Shown one piece after another: positions 18,785 to 24,791 of a DNA stretch of 64,000 nucleotides; the first letter of the stretch is position 1; each line of letters opens with the position of its first letter. Under the pieces are notes generated by a model, which did no database searches, was not told the DNA's origin, and was given only the letters and a program-made list of their open reading frames with translations. The DNA is from an uncultured Bacteroidota bacterium (lineage in GTDB: Bacteria; Bacteroidota; Bacteroidia; Chitinophagales; Chitinophagaceae): positions 1-64,000 of the forward strand of contig CAIMDZ010000217.1 of the NCBI GenBank assembly GCA_903839875.1, written 5' to 3'. The translations under genes were made by a program, and so were the position numbers.

Positions 18785-18844
18785 CAGATAAATAAGGCGC
18801 TATTTTATGTCATTTTATAATACTCTAGTTGCGTTGTTAAGGCC

Positions 18845-18872
18845 GCAAAGCTCTTATTGACCAATGCACAAA
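18845..18872. repeat. 28-bp dispersed intergenic repeat, copy A
   Basis: Matches 48901-48928 at 26 of 28 positions (GCAAAGCTCTTATTGACC, then AATGCACAAA). It is followed directly by a CCTGCCGGCAGG palindrome that also occurs near 49820 and 53636. No gene is seen in 18785-19077. Confidence 0.75.
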
Positions 18873-19020
18873 CCTGCCGGCAGGCAAGTTTCTCCGGTGC
18901 ACATTATAAAATCTTTACCAAGCTGTCGCAATTACTTCTCTCTCTGCCACGCCCGACCTCAAAACCTTTCCTTTAAGAGACAACCGTCGGTTCTATTTGT
19001 CAATCCTGCAAAAGCATATA

Positions 19021-19056
19021 AAAAAAAATCCCGGCTGCCAAAGCGGCCGGGATTTT
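19021..19056 (-). terminator. Strong intrinsic terminator of the lipoprotein gene
   Basis: Stem of about 14 bp (arms 19025-19038 and 19043-19056, one G-T pair) around the loop CAAA, G/C-rich at its core. Read on the minus strand it is followed by a run of nine T (19020-19028). It begins 21 bases after the lipoprotein stop. The plus-strand side also has TTTT, so it may act in both directions. Confidence 0.85.
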
Positions 19057-19077
19057 CTGAAATTTACAACCTGAATA

Positions 19078-19533
19078 TTATAGCCTCTTAGCCGTAAATG
19101 TTCCACCGCTAATTACGGTTCCATCCGTCATTTTAAAACTGAAAGTTCCGGAAATTGTTGCGGTTGAAGCTGAAGAAATAACAACAGAACCTGAACTGGC
19201 TGCCTTCATATCAGCCGGAGCTGAGGTCGGAGCATATGTACCTGCAACTGTTGGCGTTGTTGCAGTACTATCAACCGTATAGGTAGTGGGGCTGGTATAA
19301 TTATAAATAGTTATGCCAAAATACGGAGGTGTAGCAGTAGAGGTTGTGCCGCTACTACCGGTAATAGACAATATACTGCCTGTAATAACGGCATAAACAT
19401 TAGTTACGTTAAAAGCAGTGCCACCAATACTGGCATGCATGGAGTAACTGGGACTGCTGCTCTTTTTGCCGCAGCCAGAGAATGCAGCTAATCCAAGCAA
19501 AGCTATAGCTGCGAATGTGAAGATTCTTTTCAT
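19078..19533 (-). CDS. Small outer-membrane-type lipoprotein of unknown function
   Basis: 151 residues. The ATG at MKRIFTF was chosen because it begins a lipoprotein signal peptide with lipobox FSGC (Cys at about 21). The frame runs 29 codons further upstream without a signal. The mature protein is Ser/Thr/Ala/Gly-rich with beta-strand patterning (GSILSITGSS, ISGTFSFKM, GGTFTAKRL), resembling Bacteroidota lipoproteins of the DUF6252 kind. The IS element inserted about 100 bp upstream of its start may have separated it from its promoter. Confidence 0.7.
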   Translation of the reverse strand: MKRIFTFAAIALLGLAAFSGCGKKSSSPSYSMHASIGGTAFNVTNVYAVITGSILSITGSSGTTSTATPPYFGITIYNYTSPTTYTVDSTATTPTVAGTYAPTSAPADMKAASSGSVVISSASTATISGTFSFKMTDGTVISGGTFTAKRL

Positions 19534-19633
19534 AAGTATTTCTGTGTTTTTTGTGATTAATTGTTTGAAGGTAATGGCTTTAGATACATAAACAAATTTT
19601 TCGGGCAATTTTTTAAGCAATACTAATTAACAA

Positions 19634-19641
19634 TTAAATTA
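19634..19641. repeat. Target-site duplication, left copy (TTAAATTA)
   Basis: Identical to 22950-22957 on the other side of the element. The 8-bp length agrees with IS1595-family insertion. Confidence 0.9.
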
Positions 19642-19665
19642 GGCACTAACATACCACTTTACACC
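19642..19665 (+). repeat. Left inverted repeat of the IS1595-like element
   Basis: 24 bp, starting GGCACTAACATACC and ending TTTACACC. Exact reverse complement of 22926-22949. Confidence 0.95.
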
Positions 19666-19691
19666 GAACTATATAACCCCAAACAATTAAT

Positions 19692-19787
19692 ATGACTAAA
19701 TATCAAAAGCAACAACTCAAAAACCAAATAATATTAGTTTTGATTATCATAGCAATGTTCTGTATATTACACTATTCAAATATATAG
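19692..19787 (+). CDS. 31-residue single-span membrane peptide inside the IS
   Basis: The frame starts ATGACTAAATATCAAAAG and encodes a basic N-terminus (MTKYQKQQLKNQ) followed by about 14 hydrophobic residues (IILVLIIIAMFCIL) and HYSNI. It is preceded by an A/T-rich region. Its stop codon TAG abuts a clear stem-loop terminator on the same strand, the best argument that it is expressed. It could be a toxin-like or regulatory membrane peptide; no family is recognised, and a chance frame is possible. Confidence 0.45.
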   Translation: MTKYQKQQLKNQIILVLIIIAMFCILHYSNI

Positions 19788-19816
19788 GAAACGACCAACT
19801 GTAATCTGTCGTTTCC
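19787..19816 (+). terminator. Stem-loop terminator inside the IS, after the membrane peptide
   Basis: Perfect 9-bp stem (GGAAACGAC at 19787-19795 and GTCGTTTCC at 19808-19816) with a 12-base loop, followed by TTTT. It also insulates the left end of the element from the minus-strand passenger operon. Confidence 0.7.
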
Positions 19817-19855
19817 TTTTATATTTCTTGTAACAAGAAAAGTTTAATTTTCCTT

Positions 19856-20224
19856 TCAAATTATATCTTTCTCTTTATTCGGCACAGTCATTATAGCCGT
19901 TAGTATTTTATCAAAGTCTGTTAAATCCTTACCGTATTTTATTTCGCTACGCCTATTCAATAATAACCTTAATTCATCTTCTGTTACACACACTTCCATC
20001 AAACCTATTAATTTCAGTGTTTCCATTAGCACAGCATCATTATCTAATGCTGACTGGTCAATAACATTGATTACCAGTTCATATACTTCTTTGCTATCCA
20101 CAACAGATAAATTTGAAAATACAAACTGACTGAAAATATCTGTAATAGACATCTTCCAGTCCAGCCTTTTTACCTGCTGCTGTAAGTAATCATATACCTT
20201 CTTATTTCGTCTTATATTATTCAT
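19856..20224 (-). CDS. 122-residue passenger protein coupled to the transposase
   Basis: No family recognised. The protein is helical and charged, with an Arg/Lys-rich start (MNNIRRNKKVYDYLQQQVKR) and mixed hydrophobic and acidic helices; there is no signal or membrane segment. Its ATG lies one base after the transposase stop (TGA-T-ATG), so translation is almost certainly coupled. This tight link suggests an accessory role in transposition or its regulation, but that is inferred from position only. Confidence 0.7.
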   Translation of the reverse strand: MNNIRRNKKVYDYLQQQVKRLDWKMSITDIFSQFVFSNLSVVDSKEVYELVINVIDQSALDNDAVLMETLKLIGLMEVCVTEDELRLLLNRRSEIKYGKDLTDFDKILTAIMTVPNKEKDII

Positions 20225-20225
20225 A

Positions 20226-21236
20226 TCACAAATTGTTTTTCAAATCTACATAACGTAATCTCCTACCACATCCAGTTAATACTACATTGAACCTTTCCGC
20301 TGTTTCTAAATGCCTTGTATTAAATCTATATTCTACCTCCCTACAATACCTGTGTAAATGCTTTTCCGTTACACGACCCATATAAGTAGTGCCCCATGTT
20401 TTCTTTAAAATATTCCACACCCCTTCAATACGATTACTTGTATAACCATCGCAAGTTACATAATTACGCAGTCTATGATATACTACCTCATGTTGATAAT
20501 CTTTATTGAGATTTTTATACACACCAAATTCGTCTGTAACCACTATTGAGCCTGCTTCTACATTATTAAATACAAACGGCAATATCGTTTCACCTTTTAC
20601 ATTATCTACAACTTCCATTCTCACTATTGCCTGCTCATAAACTATCTTTTCACTTACAGGTTTCAAATCAGCATTATTTTTGTTATCCCTATAAATTACT
20701 TCCGAAATTTCATCTTTAAACATACCAAATACGGGTTGCTTATCTTCGCCACTTCTACCCTGTGAACCCTTTATTTTCTTGTCTTTATGCCTGTTACCAT
20801 TTTTACCACCTACATAAGTTTCGTCTAATTCAATAGTGCCGTCAAAATTCATTAAGAAATTTTCATGCTCCATTGCGTAGCGTATGCGAGATAATAAGAA
20901 CCAACTACTTTTTTGTGTAATATTAAGTTCAGTAGCCATTATATAACTACTGATACCTTTCTTATGCGTAGTGAATAAGTAGATAGCAAGAAACCATGTT
21001 TGTAGCGGTATCTTAGTATTTTCAAAGATAGTTCCTGTTAGTACATTGAAATATTTACCGCTATTCTTACACTTGTATTTATTGCCAGCACATTTATATA
21101 CTTTTGAATGAGCATCAAACGGCGATATAACATTACCATTCCAGCGTAATGTTTCCAGATGAGATATACAGATTTGTTCTGTCGGAAATGCTTTAAGTAA
21201 ATCCAGTATGCTTTTAAACGGTTTCAATTCTAACAT
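20226..21236 (-). CDS. IS1595-family (ISXO2-like) DDE transposase
   Basis: 336 residues. The N-terminus has a degenerate zinc-ribbon-like region (about 20-65) that starts at EQICISHL and includes KCAGNKYKCKNSGKYF, then the TGTIFENTKIPLQTWF segment typical of the family. The catalytic core is visible: ELDETYVGGKNGNRHKDKK (first Asp), VVTDEFGVY (second Asp), and the C-terminal motif SNRIEGVWNILKKTWGTTYM followed by KHLHRY and EYRFNTR. This is the ISXO2-type arrangement. The length is normal and there is no frameshift. It cuts and pastes the element via the 24-bp ends. Confidence 0.95.
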   Translation of the reverse strand: MLELKPFKSILDLLKAFPTEQICISHLETLRWNGNVISPFDAHSKVYKCAGNKYKCKNSGKYFNVLTGTIFENTKIPLQTWFLAIYLFTTHKKGISSYIMATELNITQKSSWFLLSRIRYAMEHENFLMNFDGTIELDETYVGGKNGNRHKDKKIKGSQGRSGEDKQPVFGMFKDEISEVIYRDNKNNADLKPVSEKIVYEQAIVRMEVVDNVKGETILPFVFNNVEAGSIVVTDEFGVYKNLNKDYQHEVVYHRLRNYVTCDGYTSNRIEGVWNILKKTWGTTYMGRVTEKHLHRYCREVEYRFNTRHLETAERFNVVLTGCGRRLRYVDLKNNL

Positions 21237-21299
21237 ACCACAAAGATAAGACGAATTTTACACCAAAACAAAGAATTCTAAAAAAACTTATCCACAATT

Positions 21300-21698
21300 T
21301 TAATTAAGTCCGAGAAAAACATCCCGTAAAGCGTTCCCTTTGTCTTGTTCAAAAGACATATACGGGGCAATAAAATTCGGAGCCATTGTCCCTAAATCCA
21401 GTAAAGATATTGCGTCATTTCCTGTTGAATATAAAGTTATAGTTTGATTCCTTTTATTATATTTTATATTCAAATAAAATATACCTTTTTCCGTTTCAAG
21501 ATTATAATTCAGCGAAATCTCATTCGGATTATTATATGACAATACATCAATATATGTAACATTAACCCTTAAACGACCCACAAATTTAGCATTTACAAAA
21601 TTTGTCACCAGTTGTATATCTTCGTGATTATACGGCATATTCAATTTATTTAGTAAATAAAGTAATGTTGTTTGTATCCAGTGTTTAATCTTTCTCAT
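21300..21698 (-). CDS. 132-residue passenger protein of unknown function
   Basis: Not recognised. A basic amphipathic N-terminus (MRKIKHWIQTTLLYLLNKL) could associate with a membrane. The rest looks like alternating beta-strands (GRLRVNVTYIDVLS, ISLNYNLETEKGIFYLNIKY, QTITLYS) and ends in an acidic helix. It starts 5 bases after the upstream Cys-rich gene, so the two are co-transcribed. It precedes the transposase by 63 bp. Confidence 0.65.
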   Translation of the reverse strand: MRKIKHWIQTTLLYLLNKLNMPYNHEDIQLVTNFVNAKFVGRLRVNVTYIDVLSYNNPNEISLNYNLETEKGIFYLNIKYNKRNQTITLYSTGNDAISLLDLGTMAPNFIAPYMSFEQDKGNALRDVFLGLN

Positions 21699-21703
21699 GC
21701 CTA

Positions 21704-22135
21704 TTATAGCATGTGAAATGTCTTTTGTTGTATATACGCCCAGTTAATTATTTCTTCTTCAACTTTCAATATTCCCGCCTTTTTGTAAAACTCTTTCCGT
21801 ATAGCATCGTCTTTTGCCATTATTATTCTGTCTAATCTATCTTTAGCCGATATAATAACTTTCGTATCAAATTCAGTAAACACAAGATAATTCACGATTA
21901 AGTAGCCATCCGTAATAATTGTTTGCTTTTCTATTACCCTTCCGAATACTTTACAAAAGTCTTCGCCATGCGAACTTAATAATTTCTCAGCAGATAAATG
22001 ACTATCTACTATTGAATTTCTAATACCACACTTTATACATTCAACCGTAGTGAAGCCGAAATTATCGCCCATAGAAATGAAAGTATCATTGCCGCATGAG
22101 CATATTATTTGTTCATCTTTTTGAATTAGCCACAT
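21704..22135 (-). CDS. 143-residue passenger protein with an N-terminal zinc ribbon
   Basis: The N-terminal third has CSCG followed about 24 residues later by CIKCG, a two-knuckle zinc-ribbon pattern typical of small nucleic-acid-binding proteins. The rest is mixed alpha/beta with no motif I know. I chose the ATG at MWLIQKDEQ. The frame extends to an ATG overlapping the previous stop at 22192, but those 19 extra codons read straight through a perfect 10-bp hairpin and look non-conserved in style. If the upstream start is used the protein has 162 residues and is coupled (ATGGTAA overlap). Confidence 0.6.
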   Translation of the reverse strand: MWLIQKDEQIICSCGNDTFISMGDNFGFTTVECIKCGIRNSIVDSHLSAEKLLSSHGEDFCKVFGRVIEKQTIITDGYLIVNYLVFTEFDTKVIISAKDRLDRIIMAKDDAIRKEFYKKAGILKVEEEIINWAYIQQKTFHML

Positions 22136-22149
22136 AATATTGAAAATAG

Positions 22150-22180
22150 AGAAGTAGCGACCTATATAGCCGCTACTTCT
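22150..22180 (-). terminator. 10-bp perfect hairpin between passenger genes
   Basis: Arms AGAAGTAGCG and CGCTACTTCT with an 11-base loop that itself contains CTATATAG. It lies just after the 45-residue microprotein stop and before the ATG at 22135. It could be an attenuator or partial terminator that sets lower expression of the downstream passenger genes and transposase. Confidence 0.5.
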
Positions 22181-22185
22181 TCGTT

Positions 22186-22323
22186 TTACCATTGAACGAT
22201 TTGCCTGATGTAACGTTCAATTTTTCGCCAGATACAGTTGCTCTTACCGTCTTTACAGAAGTAAGCACCTTGACTGTTTGAATTGTTAGTTCTGCCGCAT
22301 ACTTGACATTGATACTTTGCCAT
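22186..22323 (-). CDS. 45-residue zinc-ribbon microprotein inside the IS
   Basis: Reading from ATGGCAAAGTATCAATG, the peptide begins MAKYQCQVCGRTNN and continues to YFCKDGKSNC before a basic end IERYIRQIVQW. The CxxC ... CxxxxxxC spacing is a plausible single zinc-binding knuckle. Its stop overlaps the first possible ATG of the next frame (ATGGTAA). The first gene of the minus-strand passenger operon is divergent from the XRE regulator, whose ATG is 96 bases away. Small size argues for caution, but four well-placed cysteines and operon position support it. Confidence 0.6.
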   Translation of the reverse strand: MAKYQCQVCGRTNNSNSQGAYFCKDGKSNCIWRKIERYIRQIVQW

Positions 22324-22418
22324 AGATAAGTTTTTTGATTGTTAGAGATGCGGCTAAGATAATAAAAGTCAGCAATAATGTTTACTTATTTGAAACAATT
22401 TTTTCCACTTTTCTTTCA

Positions 22419-22649
22419 ATGTATAAGAGAGATAAAGTAGAAGCGGAATATTTGAAAAATTTAGGTAAGCGTATCAAAACAATACGCAAAGAGAAGCATA
22501 TAAAACAGGTTGAACTCGGTTACTCATGCGATATAGAAAAGCAAAGCATGAGTAGAATTGAGGCAGGTAACACTAATCCCTCAATTTTATTGTTGAGGAA
22601 AATTGCTGAAATTTTAGGTGTAACTGTAAGTGATTTTTTAGATTTTTAA
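22419..22649 (+). CDS. XRE-family helix-turn-helix regulator carried by the IS
   Basis: 76 residues. A single HTH_3/cro-C1 domain: LGKRIKTIRKEKHIKQVELG (helices 1-2), the recognition region KQSMSRIEAGNTNPSILLLRK, then IAEILGVTVSDFLDF. The ATG at MYKRDKVEAEYLKN was chosen because the 28 upstream codons are hydrophobic and unlike the family. It is divergent from the passenger operon, so it is well placed to repress the operon and its own gene, as regulators of mobile elements often do. Confidence 0.88.
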   Translation: MYKRDKVEAEYLKNLGKRIKTIRKEKHIKQVELGYSCDIEKQSMSRIEAGNTNPSILLLRKIAEILGVTVSDFLDF

Positions 22650-22652
22650 AAA

Positions 22653-22889
22653 CTACTTGTCGGTTTCAGGTTCGCTTTCAGCATTATTATTGCTTTCAGG
22701 CTCACTTTCTGGCTTAGTATCTTCTTCGGGCTTACTTTGAGCGTTTGTGAACGGCTTGTCGGTTTCAGGTTTATCTTCGGAATCATCGTCCGATTTTACT
22801 CCAATAATGTCATTAACGATGCCGCCTACAACGGAATCACCCCAACTGGTGTTATTTACGAAAGTTTCAAACTTTTTTAGGTATTTCAT
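22653..22889 (-). CDS. Acidic, low-complexity 78-residue passenger protein
   Basis: A short structured start (MKYLKKFETFVNNTSWGDSV) is followed by a very acidic Pro/Glu/Ser/Asp-rich tail with repeats such as PESEPESN and SEPETDK. It is tail-to-tail with the XRE gene, 3 bases between stops, and begins 37 bases from the right inverted repeat. A short A/T-rich inverted repeat (CAAAAATA / TATTTTTG) just upstream may hold its promoter. Acidic DNA-mimic or linker roles are conceivable but unsupported. Confidence 0.55.
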   Translation of the reverse strand: MKYLKKFETFVNNTSWGDSVVGGIVNDIIGVKSDDDSEDKPETDKPFTNAQSKPEEDTKPESEPESNNNAESEPETDK

Positions 22890-22925
22890 ATATACTATAT
22901 ATCAAAAATAAGAATTGCTATTTTT

Positions 22926-22949
22926 GGTGTAAAGTGGTATGTTAGTGCC
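22926..22949 (-). repeat. Right inverted repeat of the IS1595-like element
   Basis: Perfect reverse complement of the left end, followed by the second TTAAATTA target copy at 22950-22957. Confidence 0.95.
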
Positions 22950-23102
22950 TTAAATTATTAGATTTTAGTTAATCAGCATTGCCCTTTTTCATTGTTCTCA
23001 TTCTAAGATTCCCATATAAAAAGCGCAGTAATTTTTTAATGTATTATTCTTGCGCTATAATAGTTTTTTGTTGTTTTTACATGAGAAGCGACATACATGG
23101 AG

Positions 23103-23110
23103 TATATTTG
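23103..23110 (+). promoter_or_regulatory. Candidate -7 box (TATATTTG) of the flavin reductase
   Basis: Exact TAnnTTTG match 38 bases before the ATG. No convincing -33 element. Confidence 0.45.
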
Positions 23111-23148
23111 CTTATTAATGTTGAATATGAAATTAATACCCCATTGTA

Positions 23149-23892
23149 ATGGAAGATAAAAAGCAAAATGAAGCAACCAATCTTTTAAATGAATTTCCTG
23201 AACAAAATAAAACAGCTCAACTCTATCCGCATATTATTTTAAAGGTTCTTGAAACGAGTTATATTACACATGATGTGAAGCGTTTTGTTCTGGAAAAACC
23301 ACCGGATTATACTTTCATACCCGGACAATCTGTAAACGTTTCAATAAATTTACCTGAGTGGAAAAATGAGTTACGTCCATTTACTTTTACCAATTTACCT
23401 GATGATAACTACCTGGAGTTTATGATCAAAATATACCGTGATCATAATGGAGTTACTAAAAAGATTGAAAGCATTAACCAGGGAGATGAATTGATACTAC
23501 ATGATATCTTCGGCGCTATTCAGTTTAAAGAAAACGGGGTTTTTATTTCAGCAGGTTCAGGCATTACTCCATTTCTATCCATCTTTCGCTACTTGTATAA
23601 ACATAAGCGTGCACATGGAAACATGCTGATATATTCAAACAAAACATCGGAAGATGTAATTATGGAAGAAAGTTTACACACCATGCTGAAGGATAATTTT
23701 ATTATGGTGTATACACGCGAAAATGTTGTTGGATTTATTGAAAAAAGAATTGACCGTAACTTTTTAATTGACCACATCAAAAATTTCAAACAGCACTTTT
23801 ACGTCTGCGGACCAGAAACTTTTGTAACAGATCTTAGAAACATTCTACTGAGTCTTGGCGCTACTGTAGACAATATAATTTTTGAATATTAA
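23149..23892 (+). CDS. Ferredoxin-NADP reductase-like FAD oxidoreductase
   Basis: 247 residues with the FNR fold. The FAD-contact motif RPFTFTNLP (consensus RxYSxxS/T) is at about 76-84. The NAD(P)-binding start SAGSGITPFLSI is at about 135-146, and the terminal nucleotide motif YVCGPETFV near 218. There is no C-terminal 2Fe-2S domain and no transmembrane segment, so it is a soluble electron-transfer flavoprotein. A short polar N-terminus (about 1-25) precedes the FAD domain. The partner protein is unknown; neighbours give no clue. Confidence 0.85.
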   Translation: MEDKKQNEATNLLNEFPEQNKTAQLYPHIILKVLETSYITHDVKRFVLEKPPDYTFIPGQSVNVSINLPEWKNELRPFTFTNLPDDNYLEFMIKIYRDHNGVTKKIESINQGDELILHDIFGAIQFKENGVFISAGSGITPFLSIFRYLYKHKRAHGNMLIYSNKTSEDVIMEESLHTMLKDNFIMVYTRENVVGFIEKRIDRNFLIDHIKNFKQHFYVCGPETFVTDLRNILLSLGATVDNIIFEY

Positions 23893-23896
23893 TGTT

Positions 23897-23931
23897 AAGT
23901 CAAAAGGGAAAAGTCAAAACCTATAAGTGAG
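23897..23931. repeat. Degenerate heptamer array, five units
   Basis: AAGTCAA-AAGGGAA-AAGTCAA-AACCTAT-AAGTGAG: five consecutive 7-bp units, each starting AAG or AAC, beginning four bases after the stop of the flavin reductase gene. Confidence 0.55.
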
Positions 23932-24115
23932 TAACCCAATAAAATCAACGCTGTGTAAAGTTTAGACCAGACAATATCGAGTTGACTTAATTGCAAATTA
24001 ATAATCCGAACAACAAAGTCAAAAGTATCTCCCAAGCCAGTATAGGCTTTAACTTTGTTATCCGGCCCTTAGGGTATACTAACAGACATCACCGGTAAGG
24101 AGAATGAAAAATCAA

Positions 24116-24421
24116 TTACTTATGGTAGTTTATTTCCTTCAATTCCTGAGCATGGTGCTTTGCATCATCGCTCAGAAATTCACCTGCAATAGCATGGTGG
24201 CCGTGAGCAAGAATTGAGTAATAGGCTGCCTTTCCCTGATCACCTGCTTCATACTGTTTTGCCGCTTCAAGGTGATATTTTGCTGCCGCTTCATGATGAG
24301 CTGCTGCACTTTTATGATTTTCAATTGTTATTTTGTTTGCCTTTTTTGAGGAGTCAGATAAGCCGGCACTCTCTTTTATTTTTTTCGATTTAATTTCTTT
24401 TTGCTTTTTCATAATTTTCAT
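24116..24421 (-). CDS. Small His/Ala-rich helical repeat protein
   Basis: 101 residues. A Lys-rich start (about 1-30) is followed by a helical segment with recurring A-A/H-H-E-A-A-K-Y/H patterns: SAAAHHEAAAKYHLEAAKQY and GKAAYYSILAHGHH. The pattern is familiar from small Bacteroidota proteins of unknown role; the histidines suggest metal binding or stress function, untested. There is no signal peptide and the gene is monocistronic. Confidence 0.65.
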   Translation of the reverse strand: MKIMKKQKEIKSKKIKESAGLSDSSKKANKITIENHKSAAAHHEAAAKYHLEAAKQYEAGDQGKAAYYSILAHGHHAIAGEFLSDDAKHHAQELKEINYHK

Positions 24422-24592
24422 TCAATATAAGTGAATGTGTAAAGTACAGTAAAAATACCTTATTGGATAATATACTAAATAATTTGGCACCTATCTGTTT
24501 TTTCAACATTGATCGTTTGGTCCCGGAAATCAGGCTCAGCCGACTTATCCTATACATCCCGCTTATACTCAGATACCAAAGGTTGCAAATTC

Positions 24593-24747
24593 GGGCATTG
24601 GTAACTAAGTAATGATATATTTCACTGGTTTTTATAGAAAACCGGATACTAAATAAGCTGCCAAAATTGTAGTATTCATCGTTTATTTGATGCAAAAAAG
24701 CAACGGAAACACTTGATTCTACTATCATTACTTAGTTACCAATGCCC
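24593..24747. repeat. 155-bp fold-back/MITE-like element with perfect 25-bp ends
   Basis: Arms 24593-24617 and 24723-24747 are exact reverse complements, starting GGGCATTGGTAACTAAG. The 105-bp interior has no coding potential. The ends start with GGG-CAT, loosely like IS1595-type ends, but no target duplication was found at the 8-bp flanks. It could be a non-autonomous transposon remnant or a long hairpin element. Confidence 0.75.
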
Positions 24748-24789
24748 AACTTTTGACTTATAACTTACGACTCACAACTTACGACTAAA
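24748..24789. repeat. Degenerate heptamer array, six RACTNNN units
   Basis: AACTTTT-GACTTAT-AACTTAC-GACTCAC-AACTTAC-GACTAAA. It abuts the fold-back element on the left and ends two bases before the stop codon of the channel gene on the right. Confidence 0.7.
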
Positions 24790-24791
24790 AA

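Larger units (their letters stand above)
19642..22949. mobile_element. IS1595-family (ISXO2-like) element with passenger genes, 3308 bp
   Basis: The ends 19642-19665 and 22926-22949 are perfect 24-bp inverted repeats beginning GGCACTAACATACC, flanked by the 8-bp direct repeat TTAAATTA. The element carries an ISXO2-type transposase plus other frames. On the minus strand are a 45-residue zinc-ribbon microprotein, a Cys-rich protein, a 132-residue protein, the transposase, a 122-residue protein coupled to it, and an acidic 78-residue protein. On the plus strand are an XRE regulator and a 31-residue membrane peptide. It is visibly A/T-richer than its surroundings. Perfect ends and an intact target duplication indicate a recent insertion. 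IS1595 elements with passenger genes are known; this cargo set I do not recognise. Confidence 0.95.
24422..24791. other. 370-bp intergenic region: fold-back element and heptamer array, no gene
   Basis: A frame of 112 codons crosses this stretch but has no family features and is interrupted in sense by the 25-bp inverted repeat, so it is not annotated. The space is otherwise occupied by the fold-back element at 24593-24747 and the heptamer array at 24748-24789. Confidence 0.6.

Noticed and set aside
18864-19091. 75-codon plus-strand frame
   Set aside because: Contains repeat DNA and the lipoprotein terminator; no signal or motif.
24390-24728. 112-codon minus-strand frame overlapping the start of the His/Ala-rich gene
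   Set aside because: No family motif, crosses the perfect inverted repeats, overlaps a better gene start and has an implausible composition.
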